The notes under the pieces were generated by a model, which searched no databases, was not told the origin of the DNA, and saw nothing but the letters and a program-made list of their open reading frames with translations. Below, piece after piece: positions 1 through 5,495 of a stretch of DNA of 11,213 bases. Position 1 is the first letter of the stretch. The number at the start of each line of letters is the position of its first letter. This DNA comes from an uncultured Thermomicrobiales bacterium (GTDB lineage: Bacteria > Chloroflexota > Chloroflexia > Thermomicrobiales > UBA6265): NCBI GenBank assembly GCA_902806375.1, contig CADCWK010000033.1:1-11213 (forward strand), read 5' to 3'. Position numbers and translations under genes: made by a program.

Positions 1-31
1 ATGTGATCGGTGGACTGCGGGAACGACCGGG

Positions 32-1450
32 TCAGGCGGTCACGCCACGCAGGGCGGCCGGGGCCGTCGTCGGGACGCCGATCGCCTGGACATTGTCGGT
101 GACGATCTGCGGCTGCCCGGCGACGCCGAGTTCGCGCATGATGCGCTCGAAGCGGGGTTCCAGCTCGGCCATGATCGCGTCGCGCGTCTCCTGCGGGAGC
201 CCCCAGATCTGGTCCTTGAACGGACCGAAGGCGCGCTTCCGGGTGGAGTAGTAGAACTGCGCGTCCGTCTGGCCCTCCTTGCGCTCGGAGGCACGGGTCT
301 CGGCCAGCCAGGCGTAGATCTCATCGCGCAGGTCCGACGGGAAGTGCTCGCTGTCGAGGACCGCGTTCTGGAAGGCCGTCGCCAGGTGGACCTCGACGGC
401 GTTCGACGCGGCGAAGGTGCTGAAGGCTGACTCGGGCAGGGTGCTGGCACCGTGCTGGACGGCCCCGCCGATGCCGTACTTCGTCCGCCCGGCGGCCGAG
501 ATGTCGGCGAGGACCTGGAAGTCGACGCTGACGTCCTTGATCGTCCCGTCCGGCAGGACGGTCCCTCCGTGGCTGGTGCCGGTCTGGACGCTGATCTTGC
601 TGATCCCGACCAGGTTGGCCCCGGACGCCGAGCGGCGTCCCAGTTCGCGCTGGAAGCCGACCATGAAGGCGTCCATGTCTGCCACGGTGCTGTTGGTCTT
701 GCCGACCTCACCGATCTCGGCGCCGACCGAGACGGTGATGCCGTACGGCTGGTGCGCCCGGATGTATTCGAGGATCTCGGCGGTCTGCTCGTAGTTGTTG
801 CGCTGCTGCTCGACGAGGTCGTCCTGCTCGATGTCGACGAGGGTCGAGGCGTCGATGTCGATGTTGTAGAAGCCGGCCCGGATCGCCTCTCCGGCCAGCT
901 TGCGCACGGCGTTGGTCTCCGCCGCCGGGTCGGCCTGGAACTTCGACCGGCCGAACTGGAAGTGATCGCCCTGGATGAAGACCGGTCCGCGCCAGTTCTC
1001 CCGGATCGCGGCGCCAAGGATGGCGGCGGTGTAGTCGGCCGGCCGCTGCCAGGTGTAGCTGATCTCCGAGCGGGCGATCTCGAAGATGAAGGCGGCGGTG
1101 CCGGTCCGCTGGGCGGCGCGGAAGACGGCCCGGGCCATGTCGAAGGTCAGGGTCCGGATGTTCATCGCCGGGGTGGTGATGTTGTGGTACTCACCCCGGC
1201 CGGCCGCCAAGTAGACATCGTGGATCGAGGCCGGGTAGGCATCGAGGGCCTCGGCGGTCGCCCGGATCAGCCAGCGGGCGGCTTCACGGACCTCGCCCTC
1301 CGGGAAGATCGCGGTCCGGACCAGGCGCTCGATGAAGTCGCCCCGGATGGCGTCGTGGTCCAGGATGGCCACGCGGTCGTCCTGGATCGTCAGCAGCCCC
1401 TCGGTGGCCGCGCGGAGCTCATCGATGGACGGGTAGTGCTGGAGGCTCAT
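32..1450 (-). CDS. Class II fructose-bisphosphate aldolase-type enzyme
   Basis: This 472-residue protein is likely a zinc-dependent aldolase that cleaves or forms fructose 1,6-bisphosphate in the cytoplasm (glycolysis/gluconeogenesis). Visible family signatures, in order, are TTPAMNIRTLTFD (about 92-104, start of the barrel), QGDHFQ with His163, NIDIDAS with Asp198/Asp200, GAEIGEVG with Glu245/Glu248, QTGTSHGG with His294, and GGAVQHGAS with His333. The His/Glu/His/His set matches the metal ligands of class II aldolases. It is longer than the usual 280-360 residues, with about 80 extra residues at the N-terminus and a long C-terminal tail. The ATG at 1450 is chosen because AAAGGA lies 10 nt upstream. 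An in-frame extension to 1648 would run through a 20-bp palindrome and a terminator, so it is rejected. The substrate (fructose- versus tagatose- or another ketose bisphosphate) cannot be fixed from sequence alone. It is preceded by an unusual leader palindrome. Confidence 0.82.
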   Translation of the reverse strand: MSLQHYPSIDELRAATEGLLTIQDDRVAILDHDAIRGDFIERLVRTAIFPEGEVREAARWLIRATAEALDAYPASIHDVYLAAGRGEYHNITTPAMNIRTLTFDMARAVFRAAQRTGTAAFIFEIARSEISYTWQRPADYTAAILGAAIRENWRGPVFIQGDHFQFGRSKFQADPAAETNAVRKLAGEAIRAGFYNIDIDASTLVDIEQDDLVEQQRNNYEQTAEILEYIRAHQPYGITVSVGAEIGEVGKTNSTVADMDAFMVGFQRELGRRSASGANLVGISKISVQTGTSHGGTVLPDGTIKDVSVDFQVLADISAAGRTKYGIGGAVQHGASTLPESAFSTFAASNAVEVHLATAFQNAVLDSEHFPSDLRDEIYAWLAETRASERKEGQTDAQFYYSTRKRAFGPFKDQIWGLPQETRDAIMAELEPRFERIMRELGVAGQPQIVTDNVQAIGVPTTAPAALRGVTA

Positions 1451-1475
1451 GGGTGCCGGGTCCTTTCGGGGTGAG

Positions 1476-1521
1476 GGTCCAGACCACGTGGACGATGACC
1501 GTCGTCCACGTGGTCTGGACC
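1476..1521. repeat. Perfect 20-bp inverted repeat in the aldolase leader; two CACGTG cores
   Basis: Arms 1476-1495 and 1502-1521 are exact reverse complements separated by a 6-base loop (1496-1501). Each arm itself contains a near-palindrome, GACCACGTGGAC or its complement. The two CACGTG cores (1485-1490 and 1507-1512) are centred 22 bp apart, two helical turns. The repeat lies just upstream of the aldolase Shine-Dalgarno site. No U-run follows on either strand, so a simple intrinsic terminator is unlikely. Tandem operators for a dimeric regulator, or an mRNA hairpin, are both possible. Confidence 0.85.
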
Positions 1522-1546
1522 GGGCTGCGCCAGTCCTGGCGCCGGA

Positions 1547-1560
1547 GATACTGACGTATC
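1547..1560. promoter_or_regulatory. GATAC-N4-GTATC inverted repeat upstream of the aldolase gene
   Basis: GATAC and GTATC arms are separated by TGAC in the gap between the cupredoxin terminator and the aldolase leader. A TTGACA hexamer occurs on the minus strand at 1603-1608, inside the terminator tail, but no convincing -10 lies at the right spacing. The promoter itself is therefore not resolved. The same GATAC half-site is clustered upstream of the cupredoxin gene (2667-2718). A regulatory role is inference. Confidence 0.3.
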
Positions 1561-1605
1561 CAGCGCAGAAGGGGTGCCCGCGTCCACCAACGCCGATCGG
1601 GGTGT

Positions 1606-1652
1606 CAAAACGGAGATGGCCCGGAACTGCCTGGCAGTTCCGGGCCATCTCC
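1606..1652 (-). terminator. Rho-independent terminator of the cupredoxin gene
   Basis: Arms 1612-1631 and 1633-1652 are exact 20-base reverse complements around a single T, so the hairpin has at least 18 usable pairs. Read on the minus strand, it is followed by G and then TTTT (1610-1607). It begins 20 nt after the cupredoxin stop codon, so it should end that transcript before the aldolase leader. The U-run is short. Confidence 0.85.
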
Positions 1653-1671
1653 AGAGTTCCAGAGAATCGGG

Positions 1672-2490
1672 CTACTGGACGGTCAGGACGCCCTTCATCC
1701 CTGCCGCGGCGTGGCCGGGGACCGTGCAGACGATCTCGTAGGAGCCGGCCGGGAGGTTGACGACGACCGAGGTCGTGCCACCGTTGCCGACGGTCTCGGT
1801 CGAGAGGGAAGGCTCGGTCACGGCCCAGTTGTGGTCCGCGGCACCGCCGTTGATGGCGGTGACCGTGACGTCCGTGTTCGCCGGGATCGTCAGGTCGGCG
1901 GGTTCGAAGTAGAGGTCGTACATCCCGACCTCGAACGACGTGCCGGCCGCAGGGACCGGCGTCGCGTCTGCCGGTTCCGCTGCGGGAGTCCCACCACTCG
2001 ATGTCGCCGGGATCGGCGCCGCCGGGTCAACGGTAAGGACACCGACCATGCCCGCGGCGGCGTGCCCCGGGACACTGCAGATAACCTCGTACGTCCCGGC
2101 GGGCAGATTCACCGTCACGTTGCCAGAGCCGCCACCCTCAAGCGTTGGCGTCGCAAGTTCCGGGTCCACGACCACCCAGTTGTGCGGGGCGGCGCCCTGG
2201 TTATTCAGGATGACCTGGATGTCCATGTCGGGCGGGATGGAGACATTGGCGGGCTCGAAGTACAGGTCGAATGCGCCGACTTCAATCGTCGGGAGGGCGA
2301 GATCCGCCTCGGGGGCGACCGCCTCTTCCTCGGCTGCGCCTCCCCCGCCGGTCTGGCGCTCGGTGATGGCGACGTTGGCGGTCGGGGAGGGGGGCGGCGC
2401 CTCGCCGGGGGTACAGGCGTAGAGCGCCGCGACGCCGGGGACGCCGACGGCGAGCGCGGCGAAGGAACGACGGGTGATGGTCCGGGCCAT
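1672..2490 (-). CDS. Lipoprotein with two type 1 copper (plastocyanin-like) domains
   Basis: This 272-residue exported protein probably binds copper and carries electrons or metal outside the membrane. The N-terminus reads TRRSF (residues 6-10, a twin-arginine motif), then a hydrophobic stretch, then LYAC with Cys26 as a likely lipid-anchor cysteine. A Gly/Glu/Ala-rich linker (about 30-68) leads to cupredoxin domain 1 (69-154) with ligands His103, Cys138, His143 and Met148. A Pro/Ala/Thr linker (155-184) joins domain 2 (186-272) with His220, Cys255, His260 and Met265. The domains align over 81 residues with about 49 identities, so they arose by internal duplication, and both copper sites look intact. 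The ATG at 2490 has GGAGG 9 nt upstream and starts exactly at the signal peptide; a longer in-frame start at 2721 would bury the signal. It is a single-gene unit with a strong terminator. Its redox partner is unknown. Confidence 0.9.
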   Translation of the reverse strand: MARTITRRSFAALAVGVPGVAALYACTPGEAPPPSPTANVAITERQTGGGGAAEEEAVAPEADLALPTIEVGAFDLYFEPANVSIPPDMDIQVILNNQGAAPHNWVVVDPELATPTLEGGGSGNVTVNLPAGTYEVICSVPGHAAAGMVGVLTVDPAAPIPATSSGGTPAAEPADATPVPAAGTSFEVGMYDLYFEPADLTIPANTDVTVTAINGGAADHNWAVTEPSLSTETVGNGGTTSVVVNLPAGSYEIVCTVPGHAAAGMKGVLTVQ

Positions 2491-2666
2491 GGCGTGAAGC
2501 CTCCATAGGGGAGCTGTGCGGGCGATGTCCTCACCAGGATCGCTCCGTCTGACAGTGGGCAGTGGATCGGAAGGGCGGGGAGCCCGCGTCAGTCCGGCGG
2601 GCAGACGATCCAGGGGCCACCGGGGTTGCCGGTGAGGATCGGGCGGGGCGTTGCTGGTCTCGCATC

Positions 2667-2718
2667 GGGTACCGCCGGATACGGGTATCGTCGTATCCAT
2701 AATGATACCCGTGTACCC
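2667..2718. promoter_or_regulatory. Nested palindromes with GATAC/GTATC half-sites, putative operator
   Basis: Three inverted repeats are nested here: GGGTAC (2667-2672) with GTACCC (2713-2718), ACGGGTATC (2681-2689) with GATACCCGT (2704-2712), and GGATAC (2677-2682) with GTATCC (2693-2698). GATAC or GTATC occurs four times within about 31 bp (2678, 2685, 2693, 2704). It is an A/T-richer island about 180-230 bp upstream of the cupredoxin start. The density of symmetric half-sites suggests a regulator-binding region, perhaps metal-responsive given the downstream gene. That link is inference. Confidence 0.5.
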
Positions 2719-2733
2719 CACGCGGTGCTGTCA

Positions 2734-2764
2734 GGAAAACCCAGACATCCGTGCGGGTTTTTCC
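2734..2764. repeat. Inverted repeat GGAAAACCC / GGGTTTTTCC
   Basis: GGAAAACCC (2734-2742) faces GGGTTTTTCC (2755-2764) across 12 bases, with one extra T on the right arm. It could form a hairpin with A/U-rich arms on either strand. It does not follow a recognised gene on either strand, so a terminator role is uncertain. Confidence 0.4.
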
Positions 2765-2924
2765 ATCGCATCCAGTGGCGCCCGCGACCCGTGGTCCCGT
2801 GCCGGCGAGGTCCTCGTCCTACGAGGAGGACGGAACGACGGTCAGGGCCGGGGACAGGAGACGGGATCGTGGGGGGCGTCGTCGGGCACGGCGTCCATGC
2901 GCGGCGGCCAAGGGGGAGCGACGA

Positions 2925-2948
2925 AGCCCGCCAGGCGTCTGGCGGGCT
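2925..2948 (-). terminator. Hairpin downstream of the MIP18-family gene
   Basis: AGCCCGCCAG (2925-2934) and CTGGCGGGCT (2939-2948) form a perfect 10-bp stem with a GCGT loop, 44 nt beyond the stop codon at 2993. The sequence after it on the minus strand is only weakly T-rich (TTCGTCG), so termination may be inefficient. Confidence 0.6.
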
Positions 2949-2992
2949 CCCGTGGTGGGTTCGGTTCGGTGACCCTGTTCAGAAGGACAGGG

Positions 2993-3304
2993 CTACCACA
3001 TGCCGAGTTCGTCCTTGGCGTCCTCGCTCATCAGGTCCGGCGACCAGGCCGGGCTCCAGACCAGCTTGACGTCGACCGAGCCGATGCTCGGGAAGTCGCC
3101 CAGGGCATTGGTCACTTCCTGGACGATGACCGGACCGAGCGGGCAGCCGAGGGAGGTCAACGTCATCGTGACGAGGACGTCGCTCGTCTCCGAGACGTCG
3201 ACGTCATAGACGAGGCCGAGATCGACGATGTTGACGCCGATCTCCGGGTCGTAGACAGTCTTGAGCCCTTCGCGGACATCGTCCTTCGAGAAGAGGGCGG
3301 ACAT
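2993..3304 (-). CDS. MIP18/DUF59-family iron-sulfur cluster assembly protein (SufT/PaaD-like)
   Basis: This 103-residue cytoplasmic protein covers one whole MIP18 (DUF59) domain. Members of the family help mature Fe-S proteins, either inside suf clusters or alone. Visible signatures are YDPEIGVNIVDLGLVYDV (18-35), TLTSLGCPLGP (49-58) with the conserved Cys54, and VWSPAWSPDLMSEDAKDELG near the C-terminus (82-101). The WSP repeat and this ending are typical of the single-domain bacterial form. The ATG at 3304 has GGAGA 7 nt upstream. An in-frame start at 3382 would add a basic, proline-rich extension without family similarity. It stands apart from any suf genes here and lies 148 bp downstream of selC on the same strand. 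A specific client protein cannot be named. Confidence 0.9.
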   Translation of the reverse strand: MSALFSKDDVREGLKTVYDPEIGVNIVDLGLVYDVDVSETSDVLVTMTLTSLGCPLGPVIVQEVTNALGDFPSIGSVDVKLVWSPAWSPDLMSEDAKDELGMW

Positions 3305-3452
3305 GGGTGGTTCTCCGGGTGGGGCGGCGGTGAGCCGCGGCAAGGGCTTCCTATGGGAGTAGGGACGGGGTCGTAGACCCACGACGATCCTCCTGGCAAG
3401 TGTACCGTGCCACGCCAGGGCCTCTGGTTAGACCGCGATCCGGTCCGGATGA

Positions 3453-3550
3453 TGGCGAGGGCGCATGGGAGTCGAACCCACCGGTGCCAGGCTCGCTGGC
3501 ACCCACACGGTTTTGAAGACCGGGAGGGCCACCGGACCCCCTCCACCCCC
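3453..3550 (-). tRNA. selC: tRNA-Sec (anticodon UCA)
   Basis: This is a selenocysteine tRNA of 98 nt with an encoded CCA (3455-3453). On the minus strand the parts are: an 8-nt acceptor arm (3550-3543 against 3464-3457), a two-base linker, a 6-bp D stem with a CGGT loop (3540-3525, the same loop as E. coli selC), anticodon loop CTTCAAA (3518-3512) with UCA at 3516-3514, a long variable arm with a perfect 8-bp stem (3503-3496 with 3490-3483), and a T arm with loop TTCGACT (3476-3470). The discriminator base is G3456. The anticodon, 6-bp D stem and 8+5 acceptor/T architecture separate it from tRNA-Ser. Oddities are a G-G mismatch at the eighth acceptor pair, two G-U pairs in that arm, and a C-U mismatch at the first anticodon-stem pair. 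The genome should therefore encode SelA/SelB and selenoproteins; none is visible here. Confidence 0.93.
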
Positions 3551-3637
3551 GGATGCATCACCCGACACCGTCGATCGTCGCATCCCATGTACCGCCACCC
3601 GTTGGACCGGGACATCTGTTCCCCGGCGTCACCGCCC

Positions 3638-3655
3638 GTCATACCCTATATTGAC
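3638..3655. promoter_or_regulatory. A/T-rich island between selC and the antiporter gene
   Basis: This short low-GC stretch holds TATAGGGTATGAC on the minus strand and TTGACT on the plus strand, bounded by GTCA/TGAC. It lies about 90 bp upstream of selC and about 110 bp upstream of the antiporter start, so it may carry one or both divergent promoters. I could not pair a -35 with a -10 at normal spacing on either strand. Confidence 0.25.
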
Positions 3656-3767
3656 TCTGTGCAGCCGCGGCCCCGCGGTGACCGCGCCCCATATCCGCCG
3701 CCGTCCCGGCTGGCGACCCATCCCATCTTCATCGTGAGACGATCACGAAGAAAGGCAAGGTCCCGAA

Positions 3768-5033
3768 TTGTCGCGTGGCTTGCTCCCGGTTTTCCTCGCG
3801 GTGATTCTCGCCGTGCCCGGTGTCGTCCTTGAACTGCTCGCCCTCTTCGGCGGCGTCCATGTCGAGGACTGGATCGCGGCGGTCCTCTTCGGCGGCACTA
3901 TCGTCGGCGGGGCGTTCCTGCTGTCCTGGGCCGCGGAGGTCCTCCAGCTGGACGTCAGCGCCGGGCTCGCGCTCGCGCTCCTCGCGCTGATCGCCATCCT
4001 CCCGGAGTACGTCGTCGGGGCCGGGTTCGCCTGGAGTGCCCCCGGCAACCCGGAGAACGCCGAGCTCGCCATCGCCAACATGACGGGCGCCAACCGGCTG
4101 CTGATCGGGCTGTTCTGGCCGGTCATCGTCGGCCTGGTCTGGTACCGGCAGCGCAAGCGGGTCGTGGAACTCGGTCGCGAGAACGGGCTGGAGATCCTGA
4201 TCCTGCTCGCCGCGACCGCCTACGCCTTCGTGATCCCGTTCAAGGGGTCGCTGACCTGGGTCGATCTGGTCGTCCTGGTCGCCCTGTTCGGTCTGTACAT
4301 GTACATGCTGTCGAAGCTGCCGACCGGTGTGCCACACCTGATCGGCCCGTCGAAGGTCATCGGGGACTTCCCGAAGACCCAGCGGCGGATCACCGTGGCC
4401 ATCCTGGGCGCGTCGGCGGCCGCATTCATCCTGCTGGTCGCCCACCCGTTCGGCGAGGCGCTGGTCGGTTCCGGCGAGCAGTTCGGCATCGACGAGTTCC
4501 TGCTGGTCCAGTGGGTCGCCCCGATCGCCTCGGAGGCGCCCGAGCTGGTCATCGTGACGCTGTTCGCCTGGCGGGGCGCCTCCACGGCGGCCATGACCGC
4601 GCTGGTCTCCTCCAAGATCAACCAGTGGACGCTGCTGATCGCGATGCTGCCGCTGATCTACGCGATCTCGGCTGGCGGCATCGAGCCGATGCTCTTCCCG
4701 TCGGCGGCGGACGATGGCATCTTCACGTTCGCCGGGGAGGAGATCTTCCTGACGGCCGCCCAGTCGCTCTTCGCGGTCGTCCTGCTGCTGGACCTCCGGC
4801 TCGGTCTGCCGGGGGCGGGGCTCCTGCTCGTCCTGTTCTTCGCGCAGCTGGCGATCCCCGGCATCCACATGGAAGTCGGCATCATCTACCTGGTCCTGGC
4901 CGCGATCGGGATCGTCTGGTCCCGCCGGGATATCATCCCGCTCTACTCCGGTGTCCGTGAGTACCTCCGCGAGGTCGACACCGCCCGGAGAGAGGCGAAG
5001 GCCAAGGAACCAGTCGCTGGGCCGGCCGACTGA
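3768..5033 (+). CDS. CaCA-family sodium/calcium (cation) antiporter
   Basis: This 421-residue integral membrane protein is rich in hydrophobic segments; I count about ten to eleven. The two inverted alpha-repeats of the calcium/cation antiporter family are visible. Repeat 1 contains LSWAAEVLQLDVSAG followed by ILPEYVVG with Pro79-Glu80 and a NMTGAN motif (104-109). Repeat 2 contains APIASEAPELV (251-261) with Glu256 and Glu259, followed by SSKINQWTLL (281-290). The acidic residues match the ion-binding positions of the family, so exchange of Ca2+ or another cation for Na+ or H+ is likely. The linker between the repeats (about 184-207) is short. The C-terminus is charged (395-421) and cytoplasmic-looking. 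The TTG start at 3768 has AAGG 7 nt upstream and begins at the first membrane segment. A strong terminator follows 28 nt after the stop. Ion specificity is not readable from sequence. Confidence 0.9.
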   Translation: MSRGLLPVFLAVILAVPGVVLELLALFGGVHVEDWIAAVLFGGTIVGGAFLLSWAAEVLQLDVSAGLALALLALIAILPEYVVGAGFAWSAPGNPENAELAIANMTGANRLLIGLFWPVIVGLVWYRQRKRVVELGRENGLEILILLAATAYAFVIPFKGSLTWVDLVVLVALFGLYMYMLSKLPTGVPHLIGPSKVIGDFPKTQRRITVAILGASAAAFILLVAHPFGEALVGSGEQFGIDEFLLVQWVAPIASEAPELVIVTLFAWRGASTAAMTALVSSKINQWTLLIAMLPLIYAISAGGIEPMLFPSAADDGIFTFAGEEIFLTAAQSLFAVVLLLDLRLGLPGAGLLLVLFFAQLAIPGIHMEVGIIYLVLAAIGIVWSRRDIIPLYSGVREYLREVDTARREAKAKEPVAGPAD

Positions 5034-5061
5034 CGCCGGACCTGATCCAGTCAGACCAGGC

Positions 5062-5112
5062 ACGACGACGGCGCGGGGATCACTCCCCGCGCCGTCGTCG
5101 TCTTTGTCGTTT
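5062..5112 (+). terminator. Strong rho-independent terminator of the antiporter gene
   Basis: Arms 5062-5079 and 5084-5101 are perfect 18-base reverse complements with a TCAC loop, followed by a T-rich tail (CTTTGTCGTTT) on the plus strand. It begins 28 nt after the antiporter stop codon. Confidence 0.93.
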
Positions 5113-5156
5113 GATACGGAATCCGGTTGGACTCTCCGGGAACCGCCTGAACCCTT

Positions 5157-5239
5157 CCGGCGGCGAACAGACCTCTCCCCAATCCCTCTCTATCTCCCGA
5201 ATCGCTCACCTGACCTGCGGTCGCGTTCGTCTCGCCGGT
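5157..5239 (+). repeat. Dispersed intergenic repeat, copy A
   Basis: This copy aligns with 10261-10344 over about 83 bp with roughly three-quarters identity by eye and a single 1-base indel. An 18-base core, GACCTGCGGTCGCGTTCG (5212-5229), is identical in both. Each copy lies 50-125 nt downstream of a plus-strand transporter gene and in the same orientation. On the reverse strand the frames share some residues, but the differences fall at all three codon positions, so the repeat looks non-coding. Confidence 0.75.
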
Positions 5240-5339
5240 CCCGGCGAGGGGTGTCTGCACCAGGATTCGGGTTCAGAGGGGGACAGCCAGGGTCGGACTG
5301 GTTGTCGGTCACAACACGGCCCCTCCGCTGCTGGTCCAT

Positions 5340-5377
5340 GTCGGTGAGTCTGGTCCTTGAGGGCCAGACTCACCGAC
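5340..5377. repeat. 17-bp stem hairpin with TTGA loop
   Basis: Arms 5340-5356 and 5361-5377 pair over 17 positions with one G-T wobble around a TTGA loop. No T-run follows on either strand, so this is not a clear terminator. It sits in the right half of the inverted-repeat-bounded element and could be a structured RNA or a feature of that element. Confidence 0.7.
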
Positions 5378-5495
5378 CGCCCAGATGTCAGGGCGACAAC
5401 CCTCGTGACTTGCGCTCTGGTGGAGGGGTCGTTCGGCGACGCGATCAGTAACCGTCGACTGTTCGTCCGGATTCCGTATCCAGGCAAATAATCAA

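Larger units (their letters stand above)
2491..2924. other. Intergenic region upstream of the cupredoxin gene
   Basis: I see no convincing gene in this stretch. Open frames crossing it lack ribosome sites and family motifs. It holds the cupredoxin leader (GGAGG at 2500-2504), a palindrome cluster (2667-2718), an A/T-containing inverted repeat (2734-2764) and a short hairpin (2811-2827: TCCTCGT, 3-base loop, ACGAGGA). The cupredoxin promoter is presumably here, but no -35/-10 pair with good spacing was found. Confidence 0.6.
5113..5480. repeat. Non-coding 368-bp element bounded by perfect 14-bp inverted repeats (MITE-like?)
   Basis: GATACGGAATCCGG (5113-5126) is exactly reverse-complemented at 5467-5480. 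The enclosed DNA has no convincing gene but holds a dispersed-repeat copy (5157-5239) and a long hairpin (5340-5377). The element fills the space between the antiporter terminator and the recQ stop codon. No target-site duplication is visible at the borders. A small non-autonomous transposable element is the most natural reading, but there is no direct proof of mobility. Confidence 0.5.

Noticed and set aside
452..1474. Long plus-strand open frame opposite the aldolase gene
   Set aside because: It is rich in Val/Asp/Gly/Arg with no family motifs and is the antisense mirror of a well-supported enzyme in GC-rich DNA.
1603..1608. Perfect TTGACA on the minus strand as the aldolase -35
   Set aside because: No -10-like hexamer lies 16-18 bp downstream, and the site is part of the cupredoxin terminator tail.
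1451..1648. N-terminal extension of the aldolase frame
   Set aside because: It would translate through a 20-bp palindrome and the upstream terminator; ATG 1450 has a ribosome site and the family-like start.
2491..2721. N-terminal extension of the cupredoxin frame
   Set aside because: It would place the twin-arginine signal and lipobox in the middle of the protein; ATG 2490 with GGAGG fits the signal peptide.
3729..5063. 444-codon minus-strand frame opposite the antiporter
   Set aside because: It is almost all Asp/Gln/Arg/Glu, the expected mirror of hydrophobic membrane codons, and it runs through the terminator hairpin.
5051..5260. Small minus-strand frames at 5051-5260 and 10120-10407 sharing a short NATAG-containing peptide
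   Set aside because: The similarity comes from the dispersed DNA repeat. Substitutions and an indel fall at all codon positions, and the second frame overlaps the TauE gene.
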